Numbered from the stretch's first letter, positions 40,673-49,709 are shown. The stretch is DNA of 57,975 nt from Mycobacterium sp. KBS0706 (GCF_005938675.2 NZ_VCCH02000052.1:1-57975), one strand, 5' to 3'. Notes: generated by a model not told the origin, from the sequence alone. Translations and numbers: made by a program.

Positions 40673-41526
40673 GGCACCGCCTCCTCGACCTTGGCCCGCC
40701 GCAGCAGCCCGTGCTTCGGCGCCAGGGCCAGCGCCAGCAGGAACAGGCCGGTCTGGGCCAGCACGATCAGCCCGCCGGTCGACCCGTCGAGGAAATAGCT
40801 GGCATAGGCGCCGGCCATCGCCGTCACCGCTCCCATCGCCGCGGCCAGGACCAGCATGCGCGGGAAGCGGTCGGTCAGCAGATGGGCGGTGGCGCCGGGC
40901 GTGATCAGCATGGCGACGACCAGCAGCGCGCCGACCGCCTGCAGCGCCGCCACCGCGGTCAGCGACAGGAGGCCGAGCAGCAGCAGGTGCAGCCGCCCGC
41001 TCGGCAGGCCGATGGCGCGGGCATGCTGGGCGTCGAAGCAGTACAGCAGCAGGTCCTTCCACTTCGCCGCCACCACCAGGAGACAGCCGGCGCCGACGGC
41101 GAAAAGCTGCCACAGATCGGCGTCGGCGATGCCCAGCAGGTTGCCGAACAGGATCGTGGTCAGCCGCAGGTTGCTGGGATACAGCGAGATCAGCAGCAGG
41201 CCGAGGGCGAAGAAGGCGGTGAAGACGACGCCGATCACCGCGTCGCCGCGCAGCCGGGTGGCGCGCTCGATCGCGCCGATGCCGAGCACCGCGAACAGGC
41301 CGGACAGCGCGGCGCCGAGCAGGAAGGGCGCGCCGGCCAGATAGGCGATGGCGACGCCCGGCACCACGGCGTGCGACAGCGCGTCGCCCAGCAGCGACCA
41401 GCCCTTCAGCGTGACGAAGCACGACAGGACGGCGCAGACCGCCCCGACCGCGCCGCCGCCGAGGATGGCCTTGACCATGAACTGGTAGCCGAAAGGCTCG
41501 GCCAGCAAGTCGAGCGGCGCGGTCAT
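40669..41526 (-). CDS. sitC: Mn/Fe ABC transporter permease SitC
   Basis: A 285-residue ABC-3 permease, paralogous to SitD; both share CAVLSCFV and LKGWxLxGDAxSHAV blocks. The ATG at 41526 overlaps the ATPase gene stop by four bases (ATGA). About eight membrane helices. It pairs with SitD. Both permeases adjacent to a SitA/YfeA-type binding protein mark a SitABCD system rather than a single-permease Znu or Mnt type. Confidence 0.92.
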   Translation of the reverse strand: MTAPLDLLAEPFGYQFMVKAILGGGAVGAVCAVLSCFVTLKGWSLLGDALSHAVVPGVAIAYLAGAPFLLGAALSGLFAVLGIGAIERATRLRGDAVIGVVFTAFFALGLLLISLYPSNLRLTTILFGNLLGIADADLWQLFAVGAGCLLVVAAKWKDLLLYCFDAQHARAIGLPSGRLHLLLLGLLSLTAVAALQAVGALLVVAMLITPGATAHLLTDRFPRMLVLAAAMGAVTAMAGAYASYFLDGSTGGLIVLAQTGLFLLALALAPKHGLLRRAKVEEAVP

Positions 41527-42329
41527 CCCGCCGCCCGCCGTCGCGGCTCCGCCAGATCGGTCAGGCCGAAGGGCAGCTGGTGCAGCGCGCCGCCGAAGGT
41601 GCGGGCCAGGGTGTCGGCGGTGAACACCTCCGCGACCGGGCCGAAGGCGACCAGGCTGCGATGGATCAGCGCCGCCTGGTCGCAGAATTCCGGCACGCTG
41701 GCCAGGTTGTGGGTCGACACCAGGATCAGGTGGCCGGCGTCGCGCAGCCCGGACAGGATGCCGGTGATCGCCCGCTCGGTCTTGACGTCGACGCCGGTGA
41801 AGGGCTCGTCCAGCAGGATGATCCGCGCCTCCTGCGCCAGCGCCCGGGCCAGGAACACCCGCTTGCGCTGGCCGCCGGACAGCTCGCCGATCTGGCGGCC
41901 GGCGAAATCCTGCATCCCCACCCGCTCCAGGCTGGCCGCCACTGCCGCGCGGTCGGCGGCCGACGGGATGCGCAGGACGCCCATCCGCCCCTGCCGCCCC
42001 ATCATCACCACGTCGCGGACCGAGACCGGGAAGCTCCAATCCACCTCCTCGGTCTGCGGCACATAGGCGACGATCTGGGCCTTCTGCGCCCAGGCCACCG
42101 GCCGGCCGCAGATCGCGACCGAGCCGGCGGCCGGCGCGACGAAGCCCATGATCGCCTTGAACAGGGTCGACTTGCCGCTGCCGTTCATGCCGATCAGGCC
42201 GCAGATGCTGGGTCGGTCGAGCGTCAGCGACACGTCGCTGAGGGCGACATTGCCGGCGCGATAGCGGACGGTGATGCCGGAGACCGCGATCGAGGGCGCC
42301 TCGGTGGCCAAAGCGTTATTGGCCGACAT
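41523..42329 (-). CDS. sitB: Mn/Fe ABC transporter ATP-binding protein SitB
   Basis: A 268-residue ATPase. Walker A is GMNGSGKST (near residues 47-55), the Q-loop is VPQTEEVDWSFP, the signature is LSGGQRKR, Walker B is ARIILLDEP and the H-loop is STHN. It energises SitC/SitD. It overlaps sitA by 14 bases upstream and sitC by four bases downstream, so all four genes form a single coupled operon. Confidence 0.94.
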   Translation of the reverse strand: MSANNALATEAPSIAVSGITVRYRAGNVALSDVSLTLDRPSICGLIGMNGSGKSTLFKAIMGFVAPAAGSVAICGRPVAWAQKAQIVAYVPQTEEVDWSFPVSVRDVVMMGRQGRMGVLRIPSAADRAAVAASLERVGMQDFAGRQIGELSGGQRKRVFLARALAQEARIILLDEPFTGVDVKTERAITGILSGLRDAGHLILVSTHNLASVPEFCDQAALIHRSLVAFGPVAEVFTADTLARTFGGALHQLPFGLTDLAEPRRRAAG

Positions 42330-43230
42330 TGAAGCCGTCCTGGATCACCTTGGCGTTGTACCGAAGCATGGCGAGATAGGTCGGCGCCGGACCGTCCTCG
42401 GTGGTCAGGCTGTCGACATAGAGGGTGCCGCCGAAGCGGGTGCCGGTCTCCTGCGCCACCTGCCGCATCGCCTTGTCGTTGACCGTGCTCTCGCAGAACG
42501 CCACCGGCACGTGGTCGCGGCGCACCGTGTCGATCACCTTGCGGATCTGCTGCGGCGTGCCCTCCTCATCGGCGTTGACGGCCCAGAGGTAACCCTCCTT
42601 CAGCCCGTAGTCGCGGGCCAGGTAGGAAAAGGCGCCCTCGCAGCTGACCAGCATCCGCTGGTCGGCCGGGATCCTGGCCAGCGCCTCGCGGATCGGCGCG
42701 TCCAGCGCCTTCAGCTCGGCGGTATAGGCGGCGGCGTTGCGGTCGTAGGTGGCGGTGTTGGCGGGGTCGAGCGCGACCAGCGCCTTGCGGATGTTCTCCA
42801 CGTAGATCACGGCGTTTGCCGGCGACATCCAGCTGTGCGGGTTCGGCTTGTCGGTGTAGGGGCCCTCGGTGATCGAGACCGGCTGGATGCCGTCGGTCAC
42901 CACCACGCTCGGCACGTCCTTGACGCCCTGGAAGAACTTCTCGAACCAGCGCTCGAGGCCCAGGCCGTTCCACAGCACCAGGTCGGCGTCCTGCGCCTTG
43001 ACCACGTCCAGTGGCGTCGGGTCGTAGTCGTGGATCTCCGCCCCCGGCTTGGTGATCGATTCGACGATCGCCGCGTCGCCGGCCACCTGCTGCGCCATGT
43101 CCTGCAGGATGGTGAAGGTGGTGACGATGCGCTTCGGCCGCGCCCCGTCCGCCCAGGCGCTCCCGGCCGTCAGCACGCCCGCCAGTGCCAGCACCGCCGC
43201 CAGCATGCTCCGAATCCCCGACCGCGCCAT
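42316..43230 (-). CDS. sitA: Mn/Fe-binding periplasmic protein SitA
   Basis: A 304-residue cluster A-I binding protein with a signal peptide at residues 1-27. Metal ligands are readable by comparison with the family: His67 in EIHDYDPTP, His132 in PNPHSWMSP, Glu198 in SCEGAFSYLA and Asp273 in LYVDSL. His-His-Glu-Asp is the Mn/Fe set, unlike the His-rich zinc set, and there is no His-rich loop. I use the ATG at 43230 (GGAGAGG upstream) rather than the 43281 ATG because the latter would place the operator palindrome inside the gene and adds 17 residues before the signal peptide. First gene of sitABCD. Confidence 0.92.
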   Translation of the reverse strand: MARSGIRSMLAAVLALAGVLTAGSAWADGARPKRIVTTFTILQDMAQQVAGDAAIVESITKPGAEIHDYDPTPLDVVKAQDADLVLWNGLGLERWFEKFFQGVKDVPSVVVTDGIQPVSITEGPYTDKPNPHSWMSPANAVIYVENIRKALVALDPANTATYDRNAAAYTAELKALDAPIREALARIPADQRMLVSCEGAFSYLARDYGLKEGYLWAVNADEEGTPQQIRKVIDTVRRDHVPVAFCESTVNDKAMRQVAQETGTRFGGTLYVDSLTTEDGPAPTYLAMLRYNAKVIQDGFNVGQ

Positions 43231-43279
43231 GAGCCTCTCCATCGCTTCGCCATCCGATGCGAATCCCTCGCATCGATTC

Positions 43280-43301
43280 AAATGTAGCTCAAGCTAAATT
43301 T
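43280..43301. promoter_or_regulatory. Palindromic MntR-like operator upstream of sitA
   Basis: AAATGTAGCT (43280-43289) and AGCTAAATTT (43292-43301) are arms of an imperfect palindrome, with 9 of 10 positions paired around a 2-base centre, about 50 bases upstream of the sitA start. Its shape (A/T-rich ends with inner TAGCT/AGCTA) resembles manganese-responsive MntR boxes, consistent with control of Mn import. A Fur or Mur site is the alternative. Confidence 0.55.
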
Positions 43302-43521
43302 TGAGATTCAGGCTTAAGAGAGAATCATGAGCTTCTTCTTGATGCCTGGGCACGAGGTGAAAACAAGCCAAACCACCGGCGGCCGGCTTTGATCCGGCGC
43401 TGTCGTGGGTCGGCTGGTGGTGGCATCGAGAACCGGAGCGCAGCGGACGTTTGGGTCCGTGAGCACCGGAAGCGGAGAGGCCGCCATCAGACGGCCGCGA
43501 CAGGTGCAGTATCAGGCAGTC

Positions 43522-44196
43522 TCAGCGGCGGCCGCCGACCTCGTCGATGTGCAGCAGCATATCCGCAGGGTCCTCGAAAACCCGGTAGGCGCCGGCGCGC
43601 TCCAGCTCGTCCTGGCCGTAGCCGCCGGACAGGAAGCCGATGCCCAGCGCCCGCGCCCGCTGCGCCGCCAGCATGTCCCAGACGCTGTCGCCGACGACAT
43701 GGGCGCGCTCGATCGGCACGCCCAGCTTCTCCGCCGCGGCCAGGAACAGGTCGGGGTCGGGCTTGGCGTATTTCACCAGGTCGCGGGTGACGACCGGCAC
43801 CTTGTCGAAATCGACGCCGAGATTCTCCAGCACGGGCCGGGCCGTCTCCATCCGGCCGCTGGTGGCGATGGCCCAGGGGATGCCGGCCTCGGTCAGCCAG
43901 GCCAGCAGCTCGCGCGCGCCGGGCAGCGGCACGCTCTGCTCCGGGTGACGGTTATAGGCCTCGGCATGGCGGCGGCGCAGCCGCTCCACCCGCTCGTCGC
44001 TGATGTCGAGGCCGGTCTCGCGCAGCAGCATGTTGGTGAACAGCCCGCCGCTCATGCCGATCTTGCGGTGGATGCGCCACACCGACAGCTCGATGCCCTC
44101 GGCGTCCAGCGCCTCGCGCCAGGCCATGACGTGGTGATAGACGCTGTCGACCAGCGTGCCGTCGAGGTCGAACAGGAACGAGGTCTGCTGGCGCAT
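43522..44196 (-). CDS. HAD-superfamily phosphatase (phosphoglycolate/beta-phosphoglucomutase-like)
   Basis: A 224-residue HAD hydrolase. Motif I is FDLDGTL (residues 9-15), motif II is IATSGR, the Lys is in AKPDPDLF and motif IV is VVGDSVWDM. The cap is C1-type helical, as in phosphoglycolate phosphatases and sugar-phosphate phosphatases or mutases. The ATG at 44196 is preceded by a GGAGAG site. It is 15 bases after an MFS exporter gene on the same strand and probably cotranscribed. Substrate not predictable. Confidence 0.9.
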   Translation of the reverse strand: MRQQTSFLFDLDGTLVDSVYHHVMAWREALDAEGIELSVWRIHRKIGMSGGLFTNMLLRETGLDISDERVERLRRRHAEAYNRHPEQSVPLPGARELLAWLTEAGIPWAIATSGRMETARPVLENLGVDFDKVPVVTRDLVKYAKPDPDLFLAAAEKLGVPIERAHVVGDSVWDMLAAQRARALGIGFLSGGYGQDELERAGAYRVFEDPADMLLHIDEVGGRR

Positions 44197-44211
44197 CGGA
44201 CTCTCCTGGGT

Positions 44212-45480
44212 TCAGCGGACGGGGTCGGGATGGTGCGGCACGAACAGCCGGCCGCGCTCGGTCCACAGCACGATCAAGAGCGCCAGCAGGCCGAGGCCGA
44301 AATAGCCGAAGGCCAGCGGCACCACCGTGCCGTCGAAGGCCTGGCCGACGAAGGCGCCGAGGATCGCGCTGACGATGGTGGTGTAGCTGCCGAACACCGA
44401 GGAGGCGGTGCCGGCGACGTCGCCCAGCGGCTCCATCGCCATGGCGTTGAAGTTCGGCACGGTCAGGCTGAACAGGAACATGTTGGCGGCCAGCACCACG
44501 CCGAACAGGAACAGCGGCGGCTTGCCGCCGAAGACGTGGGCGAAGATCACCTGCAGCGCGCCGACGGCGACGAAGCCGAGGATGCCGGTGTGCGACAGGC
44601 GCCGCATGCCCAGCCGGCGCACCAGCCGCGAGTTGAGGAAGGAGGCGAAGCCCATCACCATCGCGATCAGCCCGAAGGCCATCGGGAAATAGGTGCCCAG
44701 CGCGTAGACATCGGTCTCGAAGATCGCCTGGGACGAGCCGAGATAGGACATCAGCGCGCCCATCATCAGCCCCATGGCGGTGGCGTAACCGATCGACACC
44801 CGGGTGGTGACGCAGCGCCGCGCGGCGCCGGCGATCTGCGACGGCGAGAACCGCTTGCGGTATTCCGGATGCAGCGTCTCGGGCATGCGCAGGTTGAACC
44901 AGACGATCTGCACCAGGGCCAGCACCAGCATGCTGGCGAAGATCGCGTGCCAGCCGCCGAGGAACAGGAAACCCTGGCCGATCGCCGGGGCGAGGATCGG
45001 CACGATGATGAACACCATCATGGTCAGCGACATCACCCGCGCCATCTCGCGGCCGGAGTAGCGGTCGCGGACGATGGTGACGGTCAGGACGCGCGCCGCG
45101 GCGGCGCCCATGCCCTGCACCACCCGGGCGATCAGCAGCCATTCGAAGCCATGGGCGACGATCGCCAGGATGCTGCCGAAGGTGTAGATGGTCAGCCCGA
45201 TCATCAGCGTCGGCCGCCGCCCGATGACGTCGGAGACCGGGCCGTAGACCAGCTGCATCACGCCGAAGCCGGCCATATAGGCGGTCAGCACATATTGCAG
45301 CGAATTGGCGTCGGCGATGCCGAGATCGGCCTGGATGGCGCCGAAGGCCGGCAGCAGGTTGTCGATCGACAGCGAGATCAGCGCCATCATGAAGGCGATC
45401 AGGCCGACGAACTCGACGAAGCCCGGCGCCGGCATGGCGCGGCCGGACGCGGTGCCGGTGATCCTGCTGACGAACGACAT
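44212..45480 (-). CDS. MFS drug-resistance transporter, Bcr/CflA family
   Basis: A 422-residue inner-membrane exporter with 12 membrane helices. The loop GPVSDVIGRRPTLMIGL between helices 2 and 3 and the GFLFLGGWHAIFASMLVLAL block are characteristic of DHA1 Bcr/CflA proteins, which use the proton gradient to expel bicyclomycin, chloramphenicol-like or other small compounds. Native substrate unknown. It is transcribed with the HAD gene. A cysteine or dipeptide exporter role is also possible in this family. Confidence 0.9.
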   Translation of the reverse strand: MSFVSRITGTASGRAMPAPGFVEFVGLIAFMMALISLSIDNLLPAFGAIQADLGIADANSLQYVLTAYMAGFGVMQLVYGPVSDVIGRRPTLMIGLTIYTFGSILAIVAHGFEWLLIARVVQGMGAAAARVLTVTIVRDRYSGREMARVMSLTMMVFIIVPILAPAIGQGFLFLGGWHAIFASMLVLALVQIVWFNLRMPETLHPEYRKRFSPSQIAGAARRCVTTRVSIGYATAMGLMMGALMSYLGSSQAIFETDVYALGTYFPMAFGLIAMVMGFASFLNSRLVRRLGMRRLSHTGILGFVAVGALQVIFAHVFGGKPPLFLFGVVLAANMFLFSLTVPNFNAMAMEPLGDVAGTASSVFGSYTTIVSAILGAFVGQAFDGTVVPLAFGYFGLGLLALLIVLWTERGRLFVPHHPDPVR

Positions 45481-45686
45481 CGCGATCGGTCTCGCCTAAA
45501 CGCGGCACGGCACGGCCCGCGCCATGCCGCCTGGGCGGTGGTGCCGGTCGAGCGCTGCCCGCCCCCGCGGGGATGATTGAGAAACAGGATGAGCTTCGGC
45601 CAGGACCGCAATCCGGGCAAGGGCTTGTCGTGCAAGGCTGCTGCGCGCCCGCAGGGCGGGTCTTCACATTTGGTCCGAGCGTCCGG

Positions 45687-46340
45687 CTACATCCCGCCGC
45701 CCAGCGCCAGTGCCAGCGACAGGCCGCCGACCAGGATCAGGCTGCCGGCCCAGACGATGTCGAGGTTGAACCAGCTGCGCGCCACCGCCTTGAGGCCGAG
45801 AACGCGATAGACCAGCCAGGCGAAGGCTCCGCCGGCCGCGACCATGGCCACGGAATGCACGGCCGCGACCAGCACGCCCATGCCGAGGCTGCCGCCGATC
45901 AGCGCCCCCGCCGCCTGGTCGGTGCCGGCCGCGCGGCAGAGGCCGAGATAGATCGGCACCAGCATCAGCCCGGCGCCATGCGCCGTCGCCACGGCGAAGG
46001 ACCACAGCCCCAGCTGGGCCGGCCGGATCCGCGCCAGCGCCCGCGGATGGCGCCGGTTTACCAGGCGGAACACGCCGAAGCCGATCACCAGCAGGCTGGC
46101 GCCGATCCGGATCGGCTGCTGCCAGGCCACCAGCGTCACCAGCAGGGCGAAGGGCAGGATCACCACCGCCATCGCCAGCAGATGGCCGATGGTGAGCGGC
46201 CCCAGCGCCGCCACCAAGGCGCGCGGGCTGCGCTCCATCAGCCCGGCGGAAACGGCGAGCGGCCAGCCCATCCCCGGGTTCACCCCGTGATAGAGGCCGC
46301 TCGCCACCACCGCGAGCCACAGGCCGGCCGCCTCCGGCAT
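45687..46340 (-). CDS. Multi-pass membrane protein adjoining SBP56
   Basis: A 217-residue protein with about six membrane helices and short loops. It starts with LWLAVVASGLYHGVNPGMGW, which carries a conserved-looking His in the first helix, and later ATAHGAGLMLVP carries another His in a helix. Paired His in helices recalls metal or cofactor transporters of the HupE/UreJ or RcnA type, but the match is only visual. It begins three bases after the SBP56 stop, so it is likely a partner of that enzyme. No signal sequence beyond the first helix. Confidence 0.7.
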   Translation of the reverse strand: MPEAAGLWLAVVASGLYHGVNPGMGWPLAVSAGLMERSPRALVAALGPLTIGHLLAMAVVILPFALLVTLVAWQQPIRIGASLLVIGFGVFRLVNRRHPRALARIRPAQLGLWSFAVATAHGAGLMLVPIYLGLCRAAGTDQAAGALIGGSLGMGVLVAAVHSVAMVAAGGAFAWLVYRVLGLKAVARSWFNLDIVWAGSLILVGGLSLALALGGGM

Positions 46341-46343
46341 CGC

Positions 46344-47744
46344 TCAGGCCGACGGGTAGCAGAAGCTGTCGGTCGAGCAGTCGCCGCCCTGCAGCCGGAC
46401 CTGATGCGCCCGGTAGCCGTCCGGGAACTCGACCCAGTAGTCCTTGGCCAGCTCCAGCCCGCCATCCGGCCCGGCCTGCGCCATCACCTGGGCGCCGGGC
46501 ACGCCGTCCGGATAGAACTGGTCGTCCCAGGTCGAGTACAGCGAGTTGGTCCAGTACACCCGGCGGCCGTCGCGGCTGATCTCGACCATCTGCGGCCCGC
46601 CGGTATAGGCCTTGCCGTTCGGATGGGCCGTGCGCCGGGCGATGCCGCCGATATGGACCGAGCCGGACAGCTTCGGCTTGCGCGGGTCGCTGACATCGTA
46701 TTGCCGCATCTCGCCGGTGCCCCAGCAGGAGACGTAGAGGAAGCGGTCGTCCATCGACAGGTCGATGTCGGTGACCAGCGGCGGCACCGCGCCGAAGCCC
46801 TTCAGCAGCGGCGGCAGCCGGTCGGCCTCCGCTGGCTCGGGCGGGATCGTCGCGGTCTTCTCGATGTGGAACCGGCCATCCTCGCGCCACCAGGTCCAGA
46901 TTGACCCCTCAAGGTTGGTGGTGTCGACCACGACGCCGAGGAAGCCGTATTCCTTCGCCGGGTCATGCGCCGGCCGGATCTCCAGCGCCATCTGGTGGTT
47001 GGCGCCGAGATCGATGGTCTGGACGTTGCGCCGGGCCCGCAGGTCCCAGAAATGCACCCGGTGGCCGTATTTGTTGGCCAGCAGGTCTTCCGGCACAATG
47101 CCGTTCTCGAATTGCGGCGGCAGCCCCCATTCGCTGGAGACCATGTAGTCGCGCGGCAGGTTCCACCAGAAATCGTAATGCAGCTCCTGCGGCCCGCGGT
47201 CGATCTCCCAGCGGCCCATCACCTCGAAGCTCTCGCAATCCATGATGAAGATGCCGGGCGGGCCGTCGGTGCCGTCCTTGCCGCCGCCGCCGAGGGTCGA
47301 GACATAGATGCCGTCCGGGCCGCAATGCACGGTGTGCGGCCGGGAATATCCGGTCTTCCGGAACACCTCCTCCGGCTCGATGACCTTGTGGATCTTGGCC
47401 TGGGTCGGGTCCGGCCTGGTGTCCACGACATAGATCCGGGAGGATCGGATGCCGGGGATGATCAGGTAGCGCCGCTCCAGGAAGGCATGCCCGGTCAGCG
47501 GCGACAGGGCTGAGGAGCAGGCGTTCCAGCCGAAATGGTGGAACTCGTCGCCCTTCTCCGGCATCGTCACCGTGTGGACGATGCGGCTGTAGCTAGGCGA
47601 TCCGGGCTTGACGTCGATCACCGCCAGCGCGTCGGGCTGTGAGAAGTCCGGGCTGAGCAGCAGCGTGTAGGCGAAATCTTCGGGCGGAGCTTCCATCGCC
47701 AGCTTCGGCGAGGCGTGGAAGGTCGGGTCGGGCCTCATGGCCAT
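46344..47744 (-). CDS. Selenium-binding protein SBP56 family (methanethiol oxidase-like)
   Basis: A 466-residue beta-propeller protein of the SBP56/methanethiol-oxidase family. Blocks are EFHHFGWNACSSA with the conserved Cys, GYSRPHTVHCGPDGIYVSTL with the metal-binding His pair, DYWWN-like HYDFWWNLPRDYMV, and PHPNGKAYTGGPQ-type repeats. MtoX enzymes oxidise methanethiol to formaldehyde, hydrogen sulfide and hydrogen peroxide. Bacterial MtoX is usually periplasmic, but I see no signal peptide here. I start at the ATG at 47744, with GGGAGAGA upstream; an in-frame ATG six bases on is equally placed. Followed at 3 bases by a membrane protein gene. Confidence 0.88.
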   Translation of the reverse strand: MAMRPDPTFHASPKLAMEAPPEDFAYTLLLSPDFSQPDALAVIDVKPGSPSYSRIVHTVTMPEKGDEFHHFGWNACSSALSPLTGHAFLERRYLIIPGIRSSRIYVVDTRPDPTQAKIHKVIEPEEVFRKTGYSRPHTVHCGPDGIYVSTLGGGGKDGTDGPPGIFIMDCESFEVMGRWEIDRGPQELHYDFWWNLPRDYMVSSEWGLPPQFENGIVPEDLLANKYGHRVHFWDLRARRNVQTIDLGANHQMALEIRPAHDPAKEYGFLGVVVDTTNLEGSIWTWWREDGRFHIEKTATIPPEPAEADRLPPLLKGFGAVPPLVTDIDLSMDDRFLYVSCWGTGEMRQYDVSDPRKPKLSGSVHIGGIARRTAHPNGKAYTGGPQMVEISRDGRRVYWTNSLYSTWDDQFYPDGVPGAQVMAQAGPDGGLELAKDYWVEFPDGYRAHQVRLQGGDCSTDSFCYPSA

Positions 47745-47870
47745 GGGCTGTCTCTCCCTCTCAGCGTCGAGGCGCAACGGCCTCTCGTCATCACGGGTTC
47801 GGCACCCTTTCCGAACGAAGCGAGCCTACCACACGACATGGCCGAAACCGGGCCGGATCATTGTCCGTCT

Positions 47871-48818
47871 TTAGGCGCCGCGCACCTGCCGCGCGGCGTC
47901 GCGCACCATGGCCATGAAGATCCGGCCGGAATCGGTCGGCGGCACCTCGGCCCGCATGGTCAGCCCGACCGGGCCGGTGGAATCGCCGTCGTCGAGCGGC
48001 AGCTCGGCCAGCACGCCCTCCTCCACATCCTGGGCCACGGCGCCGCGCGAGATGATCCAGACCGCGTCGGTGCGGCGGACATAGGATCGGCCGAAGGTCG
48101 GCGACACGCTCTCGATCCGGTCCGGCAGCGCCTCGATGCCGGCGGCGATCAGCAGGCGGTCGACGGTCGGCTGGATCACCGATCCCGGCGGCGGCGCGAT
48201 CACCGGATAGGCGCGGATATCGCGCATCGCCACCGCCGGGCGCGACAGCAGCGGATGGCCGGGCCGCACGGCGAAGGCGATGCGCTCGGAATAGAGATGC
48301 TCGAAGGAGAGGCCGGTCATCTGCTCCGGCTCCGCCAGCCGGCCGAGCACGAGGTCCAGCCCGCCGACGCGCAGCTGCCCCAGCAGCATCTGGTTCGGCC
48401 CGTCCACCACCCGCACCACCACGCCGGGGCAGGCCGTGCGGAACCGCTCCAGCGCCGCCGGCATCATCTGGCCGGCCACGGTCGGCAGCACGCCGACGCG
48501 CAGCAGCTCCTCCCCCGCCGCCCGCGCCCGCACCACGCTCTCGATGCCCTGGCGCAGCGCCGTGACGCTGGTGCCGGCATGGTGCAGGAAGGTCCGGCCG
48601 AACGGCGTCAGCACCACGCCCTTGCGGCTGCGGTCGAACAGCGGCGCGCCCAGCGCCTCCTCCAGCTCGCGCAGGGTCTTCGACACCGCCGGCTGGCTGA
48701 TCCCCAGCGCATCTGCCGCCGCCACCACGCTGCGCAGCCGCACCGCCTCGAGGAAGCATTGCAGGTGGCGCAGCTTGATCCGCCGCTCGATCGACCCCGC
48801 GCTGTCGCGTTCCACCAT
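47871..48818 (-). CDS. pcaQ: LysR-type regulator PcaQ
   Basis: A 315-residue LysR activator, divergent from the pca operon. The helix-turn-helix is at residues about 15-70 (KLRHLQCFLEAVRLRSVVAAA and LGISQPAVSKTLRELEEALG). The remainder is the two-lobe effector domain. Position and sequence (RIKLRHLQCF start) match PcaQ, which activates pca genes in response to beta-carboxy-muconate or beta-ketoadipate. The PcaQ box at 48817-48832 overlaps its own start codon, predicting autorepression together with activation of pcaD. The ATG at 48818 is the only good start before the DNA-binding domain. Confidence 0.92.
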   Translation of the reverse strand: MVERDSAGSIERRIKLRHLQCFLEAVRLRSVVAAADALGISQPAVSKTLRELEEALGAPLFDRSRKGVVLTPFGRTFLHHAGTSVTALRQGIESVVRARAAGEELLRVGVLPTVAGQMMPAALERFRTACPGVVVRVVDGPNQMLLGQLRVGGLDLVLGRLAEPEQMTGLSFEHLYSERIAFAVRPGHPLLSRPAVAMRDIRAYPVIAPPPGSVIQPTVDRLLIAAGIEALPDRIESVSPTFGRSYVRRTDAVWIISRGAVAQDVEEGVLAELPLDDGDSTGPVGLTMRAEVPPTDSGRIFMAMVRDAARQVRGA

Positions 48819-48832
48819 AATCGTCCGGTTAT
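48817..48832. promoter_or_regulatory. PcaQ-binding box
   Basis: ATAATC-GTCC-GGTTAT fits the established PcaQ consensus ATAACC-N4-GGTTAA with one mismatch in each arm, in the pcaQ-pcaD intergenic region. It covers the pcaQ start codon and lies 86 bases upstream of the pcaD ATG, a position suitable for activating pcaD while repressing pcaQ. Confidence 0.8.
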
Positions 48833-48917
48833 GTTTATCGGCGAATTCCTCATTTTACATAACCGTGCCCGCCGCGCACAGTGCAGCACGACACCCGGGC
48901 GGAACCAGGGACGAGGG

Positions 48918-49709
48918 ATGGACGCGGTCAAGGCGAACGGCATCGTGCTGCATGTCGAGGACAGGGGCCCGCGCGACGCGCCCGCTTTGGTCTTCATCAA
49001 CTCGGTCGGCACCGATTTCCGCATCTGGGATGCGGTGGTGCCGCGGTTCCAGGACCACCGGACCCTGCGCTACGACAAGCGCGGCCACGGCCTGTCCGGC
49101 AGCGAGGGCGGCGACAGCATCGAGCCCCATGCCGCCGACCTCGCTGCGCTGCTCGACGCCCGCGGCATCCGCCGAGCCACCATTGTCGGCCTGTCGATCG
49201 GCGGCATGATCGCGCTCGGCCTCACCCGGCTGCGGCCGGACCTGGTCGGCCGGCTGATCCTGTGCGACACGGCCCACAAGATCGGCACGGCCGAGGCCTG
49301 GCAGGCGCGGATCGCTGCGGTCGAGGCCAATGGCGTCGCCAGCATCGCCGAGGCGACGATGGAGCGCTGGTTCTCCACCGACTTTCGCGCCCGGCAGCCG
49401 GACCTGGTCGCGGCCGCCCGCAACATGCTCAGCCGCACCCCGGCCGACGGCTACATCCGCGCCTGCGCCGCCCTGCGCGACGCCGACCTGACCGCGGCGG
49501 CCCGGGCCGTGGCGGTGCCGACCCTGTGCCTGTGCGGCACCGCGGATATCGCGACGACGCCGGAGCTTGTGCGGTCCCTGGCCGCCCTGATCCCCGGCGC
49601 GCGCTACGCGGACATCCCGGGCGCCGGCCATATCCCCTGCGTCGAGGCGCCGGAGCTTCTGGGCGGGCTGATCCGCGACTTCATCGGAAACGAGGACGCC
49701 CATGGCTGA
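48918..49709 (+). CDS. pcaD: 3-oxoadipate enol-lactonase
   Basis: A 263-residue alpha/beta hydrolase converting beta-ketoadipate enol-lactone to beta-ketoadipate. Nucleophile Ser93 lies in GLSIGG, the acid Asp in GTADIATTP and the base His in GAGHIPCVE. The N-terminal IVLHVEDRGPRDAPALVFIN with NSVGTDFRIWD is typical of PcaD. The ATG at 48918 follows the PcaQ promoter, with an AGGG-rich upstream site. The first 1.2 kb of the 664-residue ORF in this frame is a shadow of pcaQ. First gene of pcaDCHGIJF; overlaps pcaC by 8 bases. Confidence 0.94.
   Translation: MDAVKANGIVLHVEDRGPRDAPALVFINSVGTDFRIWDAVVPRFQDHRTLRYDKRGHGLSGSEGGDSIEPHAADLAALLDARGIRRATIVGLSIGGMIALGLTRLRPDLVGRLILCDTAHKIGTAEAWQARIAAVEANGVASIAEATMERWFSTDFRARQPDLVAAARNMLSRTPADGYIRACAALRDADLTAAARAVAVPTLCLCGTADIATTPELVRSLAALIPGARYADIPGAGHIPCVEAPELLGGLIRDFIGNEDAHG

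Noticed and set aside
45481..45686. Small ORFs in the gap between the MFS gene and the membrane protein.
   Set aside because: Short, compositionally GC-driven, no ribosome binding site and no recognisable domain.
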